64,000 nt of DNA from NCBI GenBank assembly GCA_024234815.1, contig JACKNO010000002.1, positions 620,001 to 684,000 on the forward strand. Reading direction: 5' to 3'. The translations under genes and the position numbers were made by a program. Position 1 is the first letter of the stretch. Each line of letters starts with the position of its first letter. Below are positions 34,801-43,205 of the stretch, in pieces. The notes beneath the pieces are model-generated. The model saw only the letters and a list, made by a program, of their open reading frames with translations, searched no databases and had not been told where the DNA came from. The DNA is from Pseudomonadales bacterium. Its GTDB lineage: Bacteria; Pseudomonadota; Gammaproteobacteria; Pseudomonadales; Halieaceae.

Positions 34801-34964
34801 CCGGGTGCTTCGGTGTTAATCTGCACCTGTACGTTGGTGATGTCCGGCACGGCATCAATTGGCAGATTTTGATAGTTCCAGACACCTACAGTGGCCGCTG
34901 CCATGACCAGAAAAATCACCAACCAGCGGCGGGCGATGGAAAATTGTATCAGTGCATCAATCAT
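31824..34964 (-). CDS. czcA: CzcA-type heavy-metal RND efflux pump
   Basis: The 1046-residue inner-membrane pump exports divalent cations (Zn, Cd or Co) with CzcB and CzcC. The fourth helix reads ALDFGLIVDGAVIIVEN, the D-F-G/D-G-A-V pattern of the HME1 group, distinct from the cusA pattern at 3983. Other conserved blocks include PDITNVQVQINTEAPGYSPLEVEQRIT, PNLDEGDVAIQALRIPGTSL and LRDIPLSITAGVGFITLCGVSVLTGVMM. It is full length. It lies in the order czcC-czcB-czcA-PII. Confidence 0.93.
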   Translation of the reverse strand: MIDALIQFSIARRWLVIFLVMAAATVGVWNYQNLPIDAVPDITNVQVQINTEAPGYSPLEVEQRITYLVELAITGLPYVEETRSLSRYALSQVTVVFEKGTDIYFARNLINERLQQAKSEMPAGIEPVMGPVATGLGEIFHYAVTAEPNARQDNGEAYDATALRTLQDWVIRPQLRLVPGVTEINTIGGFEKEFHITPDPARLLAYGLTFDDLVEALPKNNANVGAGYIEKNGEQYLIRAPGQISDIAEIEDVIVSYRDYVPVTIGDVAQVGFGKQLRTGAATLDGRETVLGTAVMLLGANSRTVSEAVSKKLVEVNKTLPEGVTATPVYNRTVLVDKTITTVQANLLEGAVLVVFVLLVMLGNVRAALLTAMVIPLSMLMLITGMVETKVSANLMSLGALDFGLIVDGAVIIVENCILRLAARQHHLGRILKLDERLQTVFSATREVFTPSLISVLVVILVNLPILALTGVEGKMFTPMALAVIMALISALILSLTFVPAAVALLLTGRIEEKDNTIVRTAKRLYLPTLATALRFRIPVLMSAVLLVLGCGWLATRMGAEFIPNLDEGDVAIQALRIPGTSLTQSLEMQFQLERAVLELPEVRTYFSRVGTAEVASDPMGPNISDGYVMLKPQEEWPDPEKTKAQLLDDIQAKLALLPGNAFEISQPIQLRFNELISGVRSDLGVKIFGDDLSQLLRSGNEIAEVINSIPGAEGVKVEQVSGLPILSIEANRKALYRYGLNVADVQDVLAAATGGEEAGLVFEGDRRFAIVVRLTERLRGDLNALERLPIPLPQGGYVPLGEVATLTLAPGANQISRENGKRRLVVSANVRGRDLGSFVTEVQRKLEEQVTIPPGYWLSYGGTFEQLESASKRLSLLVPVTLVMIFALLMMTFGSAKDAALVFSGVPLALTGGVLSLWLRDIPLSITAGVGFITLCGVSVLTGVMMVSAFRDGLANGKDIDASIHDGALLRLRPILMVALVAALGFLPMALNTSTGAEVQRPLATVVIGGIISSTLLTLIVLPGLYRMAYRKPRSVTLGDEVVTP

Positions 34965-35054
34965 ACTAAAGACCCGCTTACTACATGCGCGATACTGGTT
35001 CGGCGGGGCACCATAAGGTCACCTGCCAATGGGTAGTATTCCTCTCTAAAGATC

Positions 35055-36026
35055 TCAGTGCCCATGCTCAGCGTCCTCCTTGCCAAGCTCAGACTTGAGA
35101 ATAAAACTGTTTGTCGTTACATATTCCTCCTCTGCTCCAAGCCCCGCCAGGACCTCCCTGACGTGTCCATCACCGCGACCCAGGGTTACAGGGCGTGCTT
35201 CGAACCCTTCAGCGCTTGCGACAAAAACAACATTCTCGTCCTCCACGATTTGGACTGCCTCCTCGCGGATGGCAATCGGCACCGCAGTATCAGACAGAAC
35301 GACCTCGGCACTCACAAAGTAACCTGGTACCCACTGTCGAGCCGGGTTATCGAGTAATACCCTCGCCGTCGTGGTCTGGTTAGCCCTGCTGCCAATGGGG
35401 GAGACCGCAATAATTCTGCCTTCACCGGTAACGGAAGCATCACTGTTCGCAATCAATACCGTCTGCCCAACATGGACTTTGGAGAGATCACCGGGAAATA
35501 CCGCCACATCGACCCAGACCGTGGAGTAATCGCCAATGACAAACAATTCCCTGTCGCCGGTTTGCTCGCCCACATTCGCATTGCGCTCAGCCACGATACC
35601 CGTCAACGATGCGGCTACAGCGTAGGATTTTAGGCTTTCGTTACTTTCAATTGTTGCGAGTGTTTCACCCTGCTTCACGGAATCACCCACCTGCTTGGTA
35701 ACCTGCCGGATGACACCCTGGAACCGAGCCGATACCGTGTGCTGTTGCTCCGCATTGGCCTCGACCTGACCGTACAGCGGTAGGGTCTCTCGAATGGAAG
35801 ATGGACCCGCTGTGTCGAGGGATATACCCGCGTGTTTAATTTGATCCGCTGAGAGAACGATGAGGCCCTCCTCCTCGTGTCCCTCTTCCTCGTGCCCTTC
35901 TTCACTTTCATGGTTGTCTGACGTGGTAGGTTCGGCGTAGACCGCCTGCACTGTCCCGCTCAGTGTAATTACCAATAGCGCCAAGAGCAGCCATCGCGGC
36001 CAGTTGAGATTCATTGTGGTCTGCAT
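35055..36026 (-). CDS. czcB: CzcB-type periplasmic adaptor
   Basis: The 323-residue membrane-fusion protein has a signal/anchor (residues 10-31) and an acidic His-containing segment (NHESEEGHEEEGHEEEGL) that could bind metal. The adaptor core has lipoyl-like pieces (QGVIRQVTKQVGDSVKQGETLATIES) and DYSTVWVDVAVFPGDLSKVHVGQ. It is shorter than many CzcB proteins because it lacks the C-terminal extra domain. Its ATG overlaps the czcC stop (TAATG), so translation is coupled. Confidence 0.9.
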   Translation of the reverse strand: MQTTMNLNWPRWLLLALLVITLSGTVQAVYAEPTTSDNHESEEGHEEEGHEEEGLIVLSADQIKHAGISLDTAGPSSIRETLPLYGQVEANAEQQHTVSARFQGVIRQVTKQVGDSVKQGETLATIESNESLKSYAVAASLTGIVAERNANVGEQTGDRELFVIGDYSTVWVDVAVFPGDLSKVHVGQTVLIANSDASVTGEGRIIAVSPIGSRANQTTTARVLLDNPARQWVPGYFVSAEVVLSDTAVPIAIREEAVQIVEDENVVFVASAEGFEARPVTLGRGDGHVREVLAGLGAEEEYVTTNSFILKSELGKEDAEHGH

Positions 36027-37312
36027 TAGTTGGTTTCCTGTTCTGTCTCACTGAAGTCCTGCTCCAGCGAAGGTAATAGGGGTTCTGAGGTGAGCTGCTC
36101 AATCGTGGCGCCACTTTGGAGAGACGCTGAAGCTGCATCGATCAAGGCATACTCTGCCGAGATCAATTCCTGCCGGGCGGCCACCCATTCCTGGTATCCG
36201 TAACGGCCGCTCTCATAAGCCGCCTGGGTCTGCTGTAGCGCGCGCGTCAGTGCGGGTATAACCTCCTCTCGAAGTGCGTTCGCGCTTTCAATTCCCAGCC
36301 TGCGCTGCTGGTACGCTTCGAAAAGGCGAGCCCGCAGCGTCAGCAAGGCGGATTCACGTCGGATCGAGACTTCATCCCGCGCGGCCCGCGCTGACTGAAG
36401 GGCACCGGTATTTCGTCCCGAGGCATTCAGGGGAATATTCAATCCAGCGACCAGAGCCGTATCGTTGGTGTCCTGGAATTGCCGAACACCCACAGACCAA
36501 CCAATATCGATCCTGGATTGGGTTTGGGCGAGTTGGAATTCCGCCTGTCTCAAGCGCTCCTCGCTGGCGAAGCTGGTAATCGCGGGGTTTTGTACGGCAC
36601 GCTGAAAAAGTGCTTCGAAATCACCTATGCTGCCCAGATTTATGAGGCTGCCGTCCACCCGTACAAAGTCGGGTTCGACATCACCCCACAGCACTGACAG
36701 TGACAATCGTGAGGCATGTAAGTGGTTTTGCGCCGCACTCACTTGAAGCTGTGCCTGAGCCAGTTGGGCACGCGCTCGCAGGAGTTCGGCCTCTGGAGCA
36801 GCACCGGCACGGGTGCGGCGCTCCACAGACTGGACTACGTCTGTTGCCAGTGTCCTGGCGTTGACCGCAAGGTCGAGACGAGCCTGTGAGGCGACCACCT
36901 CTACATAGCGACGCGTCACCTCCCCCATCAAATCCAGAGCAAGGGCCTGCCGTTCACCGTCGAAGAGCTGACGCTGCGCATTTACAGCGGCAACCCGTGC
37001 ATCCCTTTTCCCTCCCAGCTCAATTACAGACGAGAGGGCCAGGGTAAACTCAGCACCATCGACACCATTAAAATCATTGGTGCCGCCGAGATTCTCCGCC
37101 TCAGCACTCAAATCGAATTGAGGTCGCAGGTTCGCGGTTTTAGCCAGCCCCTGTAGCCCCGATTCCCTGAAGCGATAGACCTGAAGTTCCGGGTTTTTAG
37201 ACAGGGCAAGCTGCACCGCTGAGTGGAGGGTCATTGTTGTGCTCTGGGGTTCATCGGCCTTTACTGAAACCGCCAGTATCGCGGCGAAGAGAAAGCCGAT
37301 CGCTACGCCCAT
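36026..37312 (-). CDS. czcC: CzcC-type outer-membrane channel
   Basis: The 428-residue TolC-family protein has a signal peptide ending near VKA and the repeated helical hairpins of the family (SAVQLALSKNPELQVYRF; LRARAQLAQAQLQVSAAQNHLHASRLSLSVLWGDVEPDF; YRQQRRLGIESANAL-type heptads). It completes the CzcCBA tripartite system. The start is uncertain: ATG at 37312 gives a normal signal peptide, while the frame stays open to an ATG at 37369. Confidence 0.88.
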   Translation of the reverse strand: MGVAIGFLFAAILAVSVKADEPQSTTMTLHSAVQLALSKNPELQVYRFRESGLQGLAKTANLRPQFDLSAEAENLGGTNDFNGVDGAEFTLALSSVIELGGKRDARVAAVNAQRQLFDGERQALALDLMGEVTRRYVEVVASQARLDLAVNARTLATDVVQSVERRTRAGAAPEAELLRARAQLAQAQLQVSAAQNHLHASRLSLSVLWGDVEPDFVRVDGSLINLGSIGDFEALFQRAVQNPAITSFASEERLRQAEFQLAQTQSRIDIGWSVGVRQFQDTNDTALVAGLNIPLNASGRNTGALQSARAARDEVSIRRESALLTLRARLFEAYQQRRLGIESANALREEVIPALTRALQQTQAAYESGRYGYQEWVAARQELISAEYALIDAASASLQSGATIEQLTSEPLLPSLEQDFSETEQETN

Positions 37313-37558
37313 CGAGTGTCGATACAGCTCCAAGTTGCGGTTTGTAGTGCCGCAAAAGAATTGATACATCCTGTTAACCCTTATCTACGTCTAGCTATCT
37401 GCCTCGCATGTCGACAAGACACGCAAGCTCGAAGCTACGCAGCTACCGATAAACTCTATTCAGAGGGTCAGACATCCGGCCGAAAAGCATCCAGCACCAA
37501 GGAGTATCTAGAAGAGAGCTACGCAGTAGAGCGCGCTATTCCGCCAAAAATGGCGAAA

Positions 37559-37918
37559 TCAGGCGCTGGTGGGGGGTCTTAAGAGAGGGTCGTGAAGCAG
37601 GAAGTGGTATGAATAGGAATATAGTGAGGTGAAACTACGCCCGTGGGGCATCGAGGCAGGGTTTACAGCATCGACAAAAACCAAAATATGGCAGTGCCCG
37701 TGTGCGTGGCAACAATTTGTATCAACTACATCCTGAGAGTCTGGTTGTCCGTGCTGCGCTTTGCTATCAGCAAAATGGCCCACCAAGCTGAGGTGCTGTG
37801 CATCCTTAGCCTCACTATCAGAAGAAAATGCCAAATGCTCGCCGATCCCCGCCATGACTGACTGGCAGGTAAACAGAGCCAGGATAAAAATGGCGATATG
37901 GCGACGAAATTTGGTCAT
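37559..37918 (-). CDS. CzcI-like small exported protein
   Basis: The 119-residue product has a signal peptide ending in VMA/GIG near residue 23. Its mature part has many His residues and a dense metal-ligand cluster TNCCHAHGHCHILVFVD. It ends PLLRPPTSA, reminiscent of the small CzcI proteins encoded just upstream of czcC in other proteobacteria. The position (246 bases before the czcC start, same strand) supports that label. Function of CzcI is poorly defined; a regulatory or metal-scavenging role is suggested. Confidence 0.6.
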   Translation of the reverse strand: MTKFRRHIAIFILALFTCQSVMAGIGEHLAFSSDSEAKDAQHLSLVGHFADSKAQHGQPDSQDVVDTNCCHAHGHCHILVFVDAVNPASMPHGRSFTSLYSYSYHFLLHDPLLRPPTSA

Positions 37919-38642
37919 TCAATCCTTGTTGGGGGCGTTTCAGTTAGAAAACAGCAATCGCGCGAAATCTAACACAGTATTACTGGGACTGCGAAATTTT
38001 TTCCGTCTGTTTGATTTCCAGCGCAGTCGGTCACATATCCAGCAACGGTGTTGTGCAATCCAATCAGCGCGACCACCAGCAAGCCGGGCATCACATCCCC
38101 AATGGCATTTACTTGAGCCACTAGAATACCAGTGGACCGCGATAACTCTATGATATTATTGAAAAAGGTTAGCCCGAACCGAAAGAGTGTGTTACTGAAA
38201 AACAGCTCAGCGCTGCCGAGCGCCAACCATAAGTTTGCACATCACGCCGCTGTTCAGCAACATCGAAACACATTCGTTCAGAGAGACCATCAACACCCTG
38301 CGGTAGACATTTTCGAATAATATGACAGAACCACTGATTCCAGGTGACTCGCACTCGGAAGACGCCTGTCATAGCGTCGCGAATGGCTGTATCCACCGTC
38401 GGTCGTGCAGTTGATATTTACCACGCGGGCGTTGACTGATGTGATCACCACTACTTACGTTTGGGTAGATGCCCAAGACTCTTAGCACCCTCCAAATCTT
38501 TTGATGACTAGTCGCAGTGTTTTATTCGCATGGGTCAATTGAATGAGCTATTGGCATAGCACAGCCTTGACTCTATAGTGGCTATAGACTCTACAATTGA
38601 GAATGAATATCACTACCAATATCTACCTTCGAGATTTCTAAT
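37919..38642. other. intergenic region, czcI-like gene to FTR1 gene
   Basis: These 724 bases separate two divergent genes. Short open frames exist on both strands, but none has a convincing ribosome site or recognisable domain. The only clear element is the MerR-type promoter at 38567-38597. The remainder may be decayed mobile DNA, but nothing identifiable is seen. Confidence 0.5.
38567..38597 (+). promoter_or_regulatory. MerR-type promoter/operator of the FTR1 gene
   Basis: A -35 TTGACT (38567-38572) and -10 TACAAT (38592-38597) are separated by 19 bases, the long spacer of MerR-controlled promoters. Within it, TCTATAG and CTATAGA form an inverted repeat around TGG. The site closely matches the one at 41057, so the regulator at 40632 probably controls both. 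Confidence 0.82.
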
Positions 38643-40604
38643 ATGTTAGTTCAACGGATGATTTTAGCGGGTTACCAGAATCTCACTGGCAAACAACTCC
38701 GATTCGGGCTATTGCTGACCGTAACCACCCTCTTTAACACAGGTGCATTTGCCTCAAAGGTCGAGGACCAGCCACAACTCCGACAAATCGCCCAGTTGGC
38801 TGAGTATGTCAGCATCGATTACATTTCAGCGGTGGACGGCGGTCAGGTGATAAACCCCGACGAGTACCGGGAGATGGTGGAGTTTTCGAACCGCATTGTT
38901 GAAAAAACCGGAATTCTTGCAGACACATTCATCGAATTCCAATCCCTCGAAAAACAGGCGGAGGCATTGAAAAAAGCTATTCAAGACAAGCAGGACCGTA
39001 CCCTCGTGCGGCAGATAAGTACCGACCTGCGCCGATCGTTACTCGCGCTAATGCCGAACTCGCCACTCCCAGAGCATTTATTACCGATGGAGACAACCGA
39101 ACAGATATTCCAGAATAACTGCGCGAGTTGCCATGGAGCAAATGGCCAGGGTGATGGCCCTCTGGCTGCACAACTGGATCCAGCACCGACCAATTTTACC
39201 AACAGGGAACGCGCTGAGAACCGATCAATACTGGGGTTGTTTGATGCTATTTCCAACGGGATTGATTCGACAGCGATGCTGGCCTTCGATCAGCTATCAG
39301 AGCTGGAGCGGTGGTCTTTGGCATTCTATACAGGCAGTCTTGCCTTTGAGTCAGCGCTGGATGTTCGCCCCGCACGCGAACCAAAGATATCGGTGCAGCA
39401 GATGGTGGATCACAGTCCTTCGCAATTGGGCGATGTATTGCCTGGGATCAAAGAGAGCGATGTCGAATGGCTGCGTGCCGCCCCGGCGCGGCTATTTGCT
39501 GAACGTTTACATCCACTTTCATTCACGCGTACCCGTTTGCTTTCCGCTTTTGAGGCCCATCAACGGGGCGAATACAACGAGGCGAGTGATCTCTCAGTGA
39601 GCGCCTACCTGGACGGATTTGAACTTGTCGAAAATTCTTTGGATACTCGAAATAAGGTGCTGCGCCAAAATATCGAAGTTTCATTAATGGAACTCCGCCA
39701 AGTGCTCGGTCGTCCTGACAATGATAATGAGCTAGTCAGTCTTATGGATGCAACCTTGCAGCAACTGGAGGAGGCTGAACGACTCATGACTGCATCCAGC
39801 CTCTCCAGCGGCACGCTGTTCACAGCCAGTTTGGTGATTTTGCTACGAGAAGGATTGGAGGCCTTGTTGGTTGTGATTGCTCTGGTTACGGTTTTGTTGC
39901 GAACCCAGCGGCGGGACGCGTTGAAGTACGTCCACCTGGGGTGGGTAGCGGCTTTGGTTGCAGGCGGAGCGACCTGGGCGGCTGCCCAGTCGCTTATCAG
40001 CATCAGTGGTGCCAGTCGCGAAATGATGGAGGGTGTTGCGGCACTGCTTGCAGCACTTGTGCTTTTCTACGTCGGTATCTGGATGCACAGCAAAACGCAT
40101 GCCACGCAGTGGCAGACCTACATTAAGCAACACATCGAAACACGCCTACAAACCGGCACGCTTTGGGGGCTGGCAGGACTCGCATTTATAGCCGTTTACC
40201 GGGAAGTATTTGAGACCGTGCTATTTTATCAATCCTTGCTGACACAGGCGGCCAACAGCCAATATTGGACGGTTGCAGGAGGATTCGTACTGGGTGCCGT
40301 TATATTGGCCGTATTGGCATGGATTCTGATGCGATATTCTATCAAGCTGCCGATTGCAAAGTTCTTCGCGGCCACTACCTACCTGTTACTGGCACTCTCA
40401 TTCGTACTGATGGGCAAAGCCGTGTCGGCGTTACAAGAAGCCGCTGTCGTCAGTATATCTCCTTTACCGGTAAACTTTGAGGTCGACTGGATTGGCGTTA
40501 AATCCACTTGGCAAGGGATACTGGCACAGTTGGCGATAATTCTCTTTTTCACTGTGAGCATTTTCCGTTCCCGAATGAAGCGAAATGTCACTGAAGACGC
40601 ATGA
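38643..40604 (+). CDS. pbrT: cytochrome c-FTR1 fusion permease (PbrT-like)
   Basis: The 653-residue product has a signal peptide (about 1-37), a helical region, a c-type haem domain with CASCHGANGQGDG (Cys160, Cys163, His164) and then a seven-helix FTR1-type permease. The permease motifs are LREGLEALLVV and YREVFETVLF, whose Glu residues bind metal. Such fusions are known among PbrT proteins of lead-resistance clusters, proposed to take up Pb(II), and among iron permeases. The nearby PbrR-like regulator and shared operator favour the lead or divalent-metal role. The start at 38643 has only a weak GAGA site. Confidence 0.85.
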   Translation: MLVQRMILAGYQNLTGKQLRFGLLLTVTTLFNTGAFASKVEDQPQLRQIAQLAEYVSIDYISAVDGGQVINPDEYREMVEFSNRIVEKTGILADTFIEFQSLEKQAEALKKAIQDKQDRTLVRQISTDLRRSLLALMPNSPLPEHLLPMETTEQIFQNNCASCHGANGQGDGPLAAQLDPAPTNFTNRERAENRSILGLFDAISNGIDSTAMLAFDQLSELERWSLAFYTGSLAFESALDVRPAREPKISVQQMVDHSPSQLGDVLPGIKESDVEWLRAAPARLFAERLHPLSFTRTRLLSAFEAHQRGEYNEASDLSVSAYLDGFELVENSLDTRNKVLRQNIEVSLMELRQVLGRPDNDNELVSLMDATLQQLEEAERLMTASSLSSGTLFTASLVILLREGLEALLVVIALVTVLLRTQRRDALKYVHLGWVAALVAGGATWAAAQSLISISGASREMMEGVAALLAALVLFYVGIWMHSKTHATQWQTYIKQHIETRLQTGTLWGLAGLAFIAVYREVFETVLFYQSLLTQAANSQYWTVAGGFVLGAVILAVLAWILMRYSIKLPIAKFFAATTYLLLALSFVLMGKAVSALQEAAVVSISPLPVNFEVDWIGVKSTWQGILAQLAIILFFTVSIFRSRMKRNVTEDA

Positions 40605-40631
40605 CCGGTACTCGACGATTGAAAGTGAATT

Positions 40632-41039
40632 CTAGGGAGCGACAGGCCGAGTGGTTGACAGATTCTGCAAAATACCACACTGCTCAATCGTACGATTGCT
40701 GGAGCAACTATCGTGAAGGGATCTGAGTTGCTGCCGCAATTTGTTTAGCTCCTCAATTCGTTGCTCGACCTGCTGGATATGGCTCTCGATCATTCTATTG
40801 ATGTCATCACATTGGATACTTGGCGAACGTTTCAATTCAAGAAGCTGATGAATCTCAGCCAGCGCCAGATCGAGACACCGACAATGTTTGATAAACAAGA
40901 GCTGCTCAACAGCAGATTGGTCATAGAGTCGAAAGTTGCCCTCACTCCGATGGCCCGATGCGAGCAACTGCTCCTTCTCATAGTAGCGAATCGTTTGTAC
41001 GGAGCAGCCAGTCAATTTCGCCAATTCACCAATTTTCAT
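40632..41039 (-). CDS. pbrR: PbrR/CadR-type MerR-family regulator
   Basis: The 135-residue regulator has KIGELAKLTGCSVQTIRYYEKEQLL as DNA-binding domain. Its C-terminal ligands are Cys77 (QCDDINRMIESHI), Cys112 (DSCSSNRT) and Cys121 (QCGILQNLS), the same triad spacing as the cadR protein at 27462. Metal specificity (Pb or Cd) cannot be read from sequence alone. It is convergent with the FTR1 gene and divergent from the CDF gene, and the same operator appears before both targets. Confidence 0.88.
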   Translation of the reverse strand: MKIGELAKLTGCSVQTIRYYEKEQLLASGHRSEGNFRLYDQSAVEQLLFIKHCRCLDLALAEIHQLLELKRSPSIQCDDINRMIESHIQQVEQRIEELNKLRQQLRSLHDSCSSNRTIEQCGILQNLSTTRPVAP

Positions 41040-41056
41040 AATTCATCACCCACTTC

Positions 41057-41087
41057 TTGACTCTATAGTTACTATAGATTCTATAGT
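41057..41087 (+). promoter_or_regulatory. MerR-type promoter/operator of the CDF gene
   Basis: A -35 TTGACT (41057-41062) and -10 TATAGT (41082-41087) have a 19-base spacer. Inside, TCTATAGT and ACTATAGA pair perfectly around one T (41062-41078). It lies between the divergent regulator and CDF genes and twins the site at 38567. Confidence 0.85.
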
Positions 41088-41117
41088 AGGCACCACTCGT
41101 ACCACAAGGCCATTTTA

Positions 41118-42011
41118 ATGAAGCGACAATGCAGCGGAGCATGTAGAGACGGTATTACAGAGGCAAGCCAACCAAATAGCATTTGTTCGACTGACAGTGG
41201 ATACATAAGTGAATTCACAATACCCAAAATGGACTGCTCCTCTGAAGAACACATGATCCGTATGGCGCTTGACGACCTCCAGCCGAAGGTTGTCCTGAAA
41301 TTTGATACTCCCAACCATAAAGTACATGTGCTCCACGGCAAAAATATCGGGGAAATAGAAACCCGGCTTGTATCGCTTAGATTGGGAGCAATACTGGAAA
41401 GCACGCAAAGCATCGAGGGTGCAGACCTGGTCCAAGCTCAGGCTTCAGCGCTCGCCACGGATGAAAAAGAAGCCCGTGTCCTCAAATGGCTTTTAGCCAT
41501 CAATGCCATCATGTTCTGTATTGAGATAGTGGTTGGCGGACTGGCGCAGTCGACAGGCCTCATTGCTGACTCTCTGGACATGTTTGCCGACGCAGCCGTG
41601 TACGGTGTAGCCCTCTACGCCGTGGGTCATAGTGTGCGAATGAAGGTGCGAGCGGCACATCTTGCCGGCTGGTTGCAGGTCATATTGGCAGTGGGTGCGC
41701 TAAGTGAAGTGTTGCGGCGATCTATCTTCGGCAGCGAGCCGGTATCGGAGTTGATGATGTACTTTGGGGCAATCGCTCTAATTGCCAATATTGTTTGTTT
41801 GGTGTTGATTGCGAAAAGCAGGGACAGCGGCGCGCACATGAAAGCCAGTTGGATCTTCTCGGCCAATGACGTTATAGCCAACCTTGGTGTAATTCTGGCG
41901 GGGATTCTTGTAGCGCTGACGGGCTCTAGATATCCAGATCTGGTGATTGGTCTTGTAATCGGAGTAATCGTCCTGAGTGGCGCACGCCGCATCCTACAAC
42001 TCAAATCTTAA
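41118..42011 (+). CDS. CDF cation transporter with N-terminal MDC metal-binding domain
   Basis: The 297-residue product starts with Cys-rich residues (QCSGACRDG) and an HMA-like domain FTIPKMDCSSEEHMIRMALDDLQ, much like the N-terminus of cadA (VQMDCPTEEALIRKAL). A cation-diffusion-facilitator membrane domain then begins near residue 120: LLAINAIMFCIEIVVGGLAQSTGLIADSLDMFADAAVYGVAL, then FSANDVIANLGVILAG. It ends near the last membrane helix and lacks the usual cytoplasmic C-terminal domain of longer CDFs. It should be an efflux antiporter induced by the PbrR-like protein. Confidence 0.85.
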   Translation: MKRQCSGACRDGITEASQPNSICSTDSGYISEFTIPKMDCSSEEHMIRMALDDLQPKVVLKFDTPNHKVHVLHGKNIGEIETRLVSLRLGAILESTQSIEGADLVQAQASALATDEKEARVLKWLLAINAIMFCIEIVVGGLAQSTGLIADSLDMFADAAVYGVALYAVGHSVRMKVRAAHLAGWLQVILAVGALSEVLRRSIFGSEPVSELMMYFGAIALIANIVCLVLIAKSRDSGAHMKASWIFSANDVIANLGVILAGILVALTGSRYPDLVIGLVIGVIVLSGARRILQLKS

Positions 42012-42101
42012 ACATAGAAAACTTCGATGAGTGATCCATATCCAAGAAGCGCACGCTGGGGCATCTCGAACACACTTCGCTTTTTTTGGAGGTAAGCAGG
42101 C

Positions 42102-42586
42102 ATGAAAAAGAATCAACAACTATTGATAGGCAGTACGGCAGTAGCCTGCTCATTTCAATGGCCGCTGTACCTGATCAGCCTATCGATGAAAATCCCTTCC
42201 ATGCTCTGGAGATTAAGCGATCGACCGGTACCAAGGAAAAATTGGTCGAGGGGGTATGTGGTGGCTGCGGATCTAACTGGGAAGGCCGCTGTGGCGGCAT
42301 GATGATGGGCGGCGCCATGCCACCCGCGCTCGGCTTGGCGCAGCTGCCAGAGCCGGATTCAGCAGGGGCGAAACTCCTCACACGGTTCTGCACACAGTGC
42401 CATAACCTACCCAGCCCGAAACAGCACAGTGCATCTGGTTGGAGTGTTACCCTGGCGCGGATGAATATGCGTATGCAATGGATGACACGAAGCCAAAGCG
42501 CGATGAATGTCGCTGCGCCAAGCGAAGATGAACTCAACACAATTACCGGCTATCTGGTAAAACATGCATCAGCAGAATCACAATGA
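42102..42586 (+). pseudogene. exported cytochrome c-like gene with apparent frameshift
   Basis: Translation from ATG 42102 has an excellent GGAGG site and a signal-peptide start (MKKNQQLLIGSTAVA). The frame then goes out of register at about 42144-42146; restoring one base gives LLISMAAVPDQPIDENPF and continues to a stop at 42586. The body has CGGCGSNWEGRCGGMMMGG and a haem motif CTQCH followed by NLPSP, so it looks like a small periplasmic cytochrome. The change could be a true one-base deletion in a run of C or a sequencing error. It follows the CDF gene on the same strand. Confidence 0.65.
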
Positions 42587-43205
42587 GCCATATGCAAGCC
42601 GGGCCTATCCTCTAATTTTTCTAATACGTAAAAAGGATATATCACGTTCAAAAAGACCAAAATTGGGGAGGGTGACAGCTCAACCGCGCCCTGGGTTCAT
42701 ATCCCATCGTATGATGGTGTCGCCAATTTACGGGGTATAGGTGTTGTGCATTATAAAATCCAGTACATAGAGGACAAAATCGTCGAGATTGACTGTATGG
42801 AGCAGCTCCAGCTAAAACCGAGTGCGTCCCTGCATGAGAGTCCCTTTATCGGTCTAATAATGATTCGGGGCCGAACCTGCTACAGCAAGGGTTTCAGGAC
42901 TCTTTCCACAACTGTCTGAACTATTACAACTACACAATAGTTACAGTTTTTGGATGCTCTTTTCTATTTCGCTGTTGCGTCCAGCACGTTTTTTTATGTG
43001 TGGTGTTTATAAATTCTCTTCATCCTAGGCCTACGACTCAAGGGCGTTGCATATGCTTCGTCAGGCGCAATATAGCGCCTCGCTATGGACCATCTTACGG
43101 GGGCAACACAGCCCTTTTCTCCCATTTTCACCTCAGGTGAAAAAGGAATACTAGCTCTGTATGTTCCGCAGCTACGCTTGGCCGTTCTGGCTCATTTCGC
43201 TTTCG
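42587..43205. other. intergenic region with an orphan open frame
   Basis: No gene with a normal start is seen. A frame runs open for about 90 codons (42632-42919) without an ATG, GTG or TTG near its beginning, reading APWVHIPSYDGVANLRGIGVV and later ending TLSTTV. It may be a start-less remnant. Two small hairpins lie nearer the DUF4382 gene, AGGCGC/GCGCCT at 43063-43080 and the 19-bp palindrome at 43125. Confidence 0.4.
43125..43143 (-). terminator. 19-bp palindrome, possible terminator of the DUF4382 gene
   Basis: Arms TTTTCACCT and AGGTGAAAA pair perfectly around one base. It lies 63 bases beyond the stop at 43206. The A/T-rich outer stem could act as a weak terminator in either direction; a protein-binding operator is the alternative. 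Confidence 0.4.

Noticed and set aside
37969..38396. Two short minus-strand frames in the gap before the FTR1 gene
   Set aside because: Some hydrophobic stretches, but no ribosome site, no family pattern and many rare residue runs; left as unassigned sequence.
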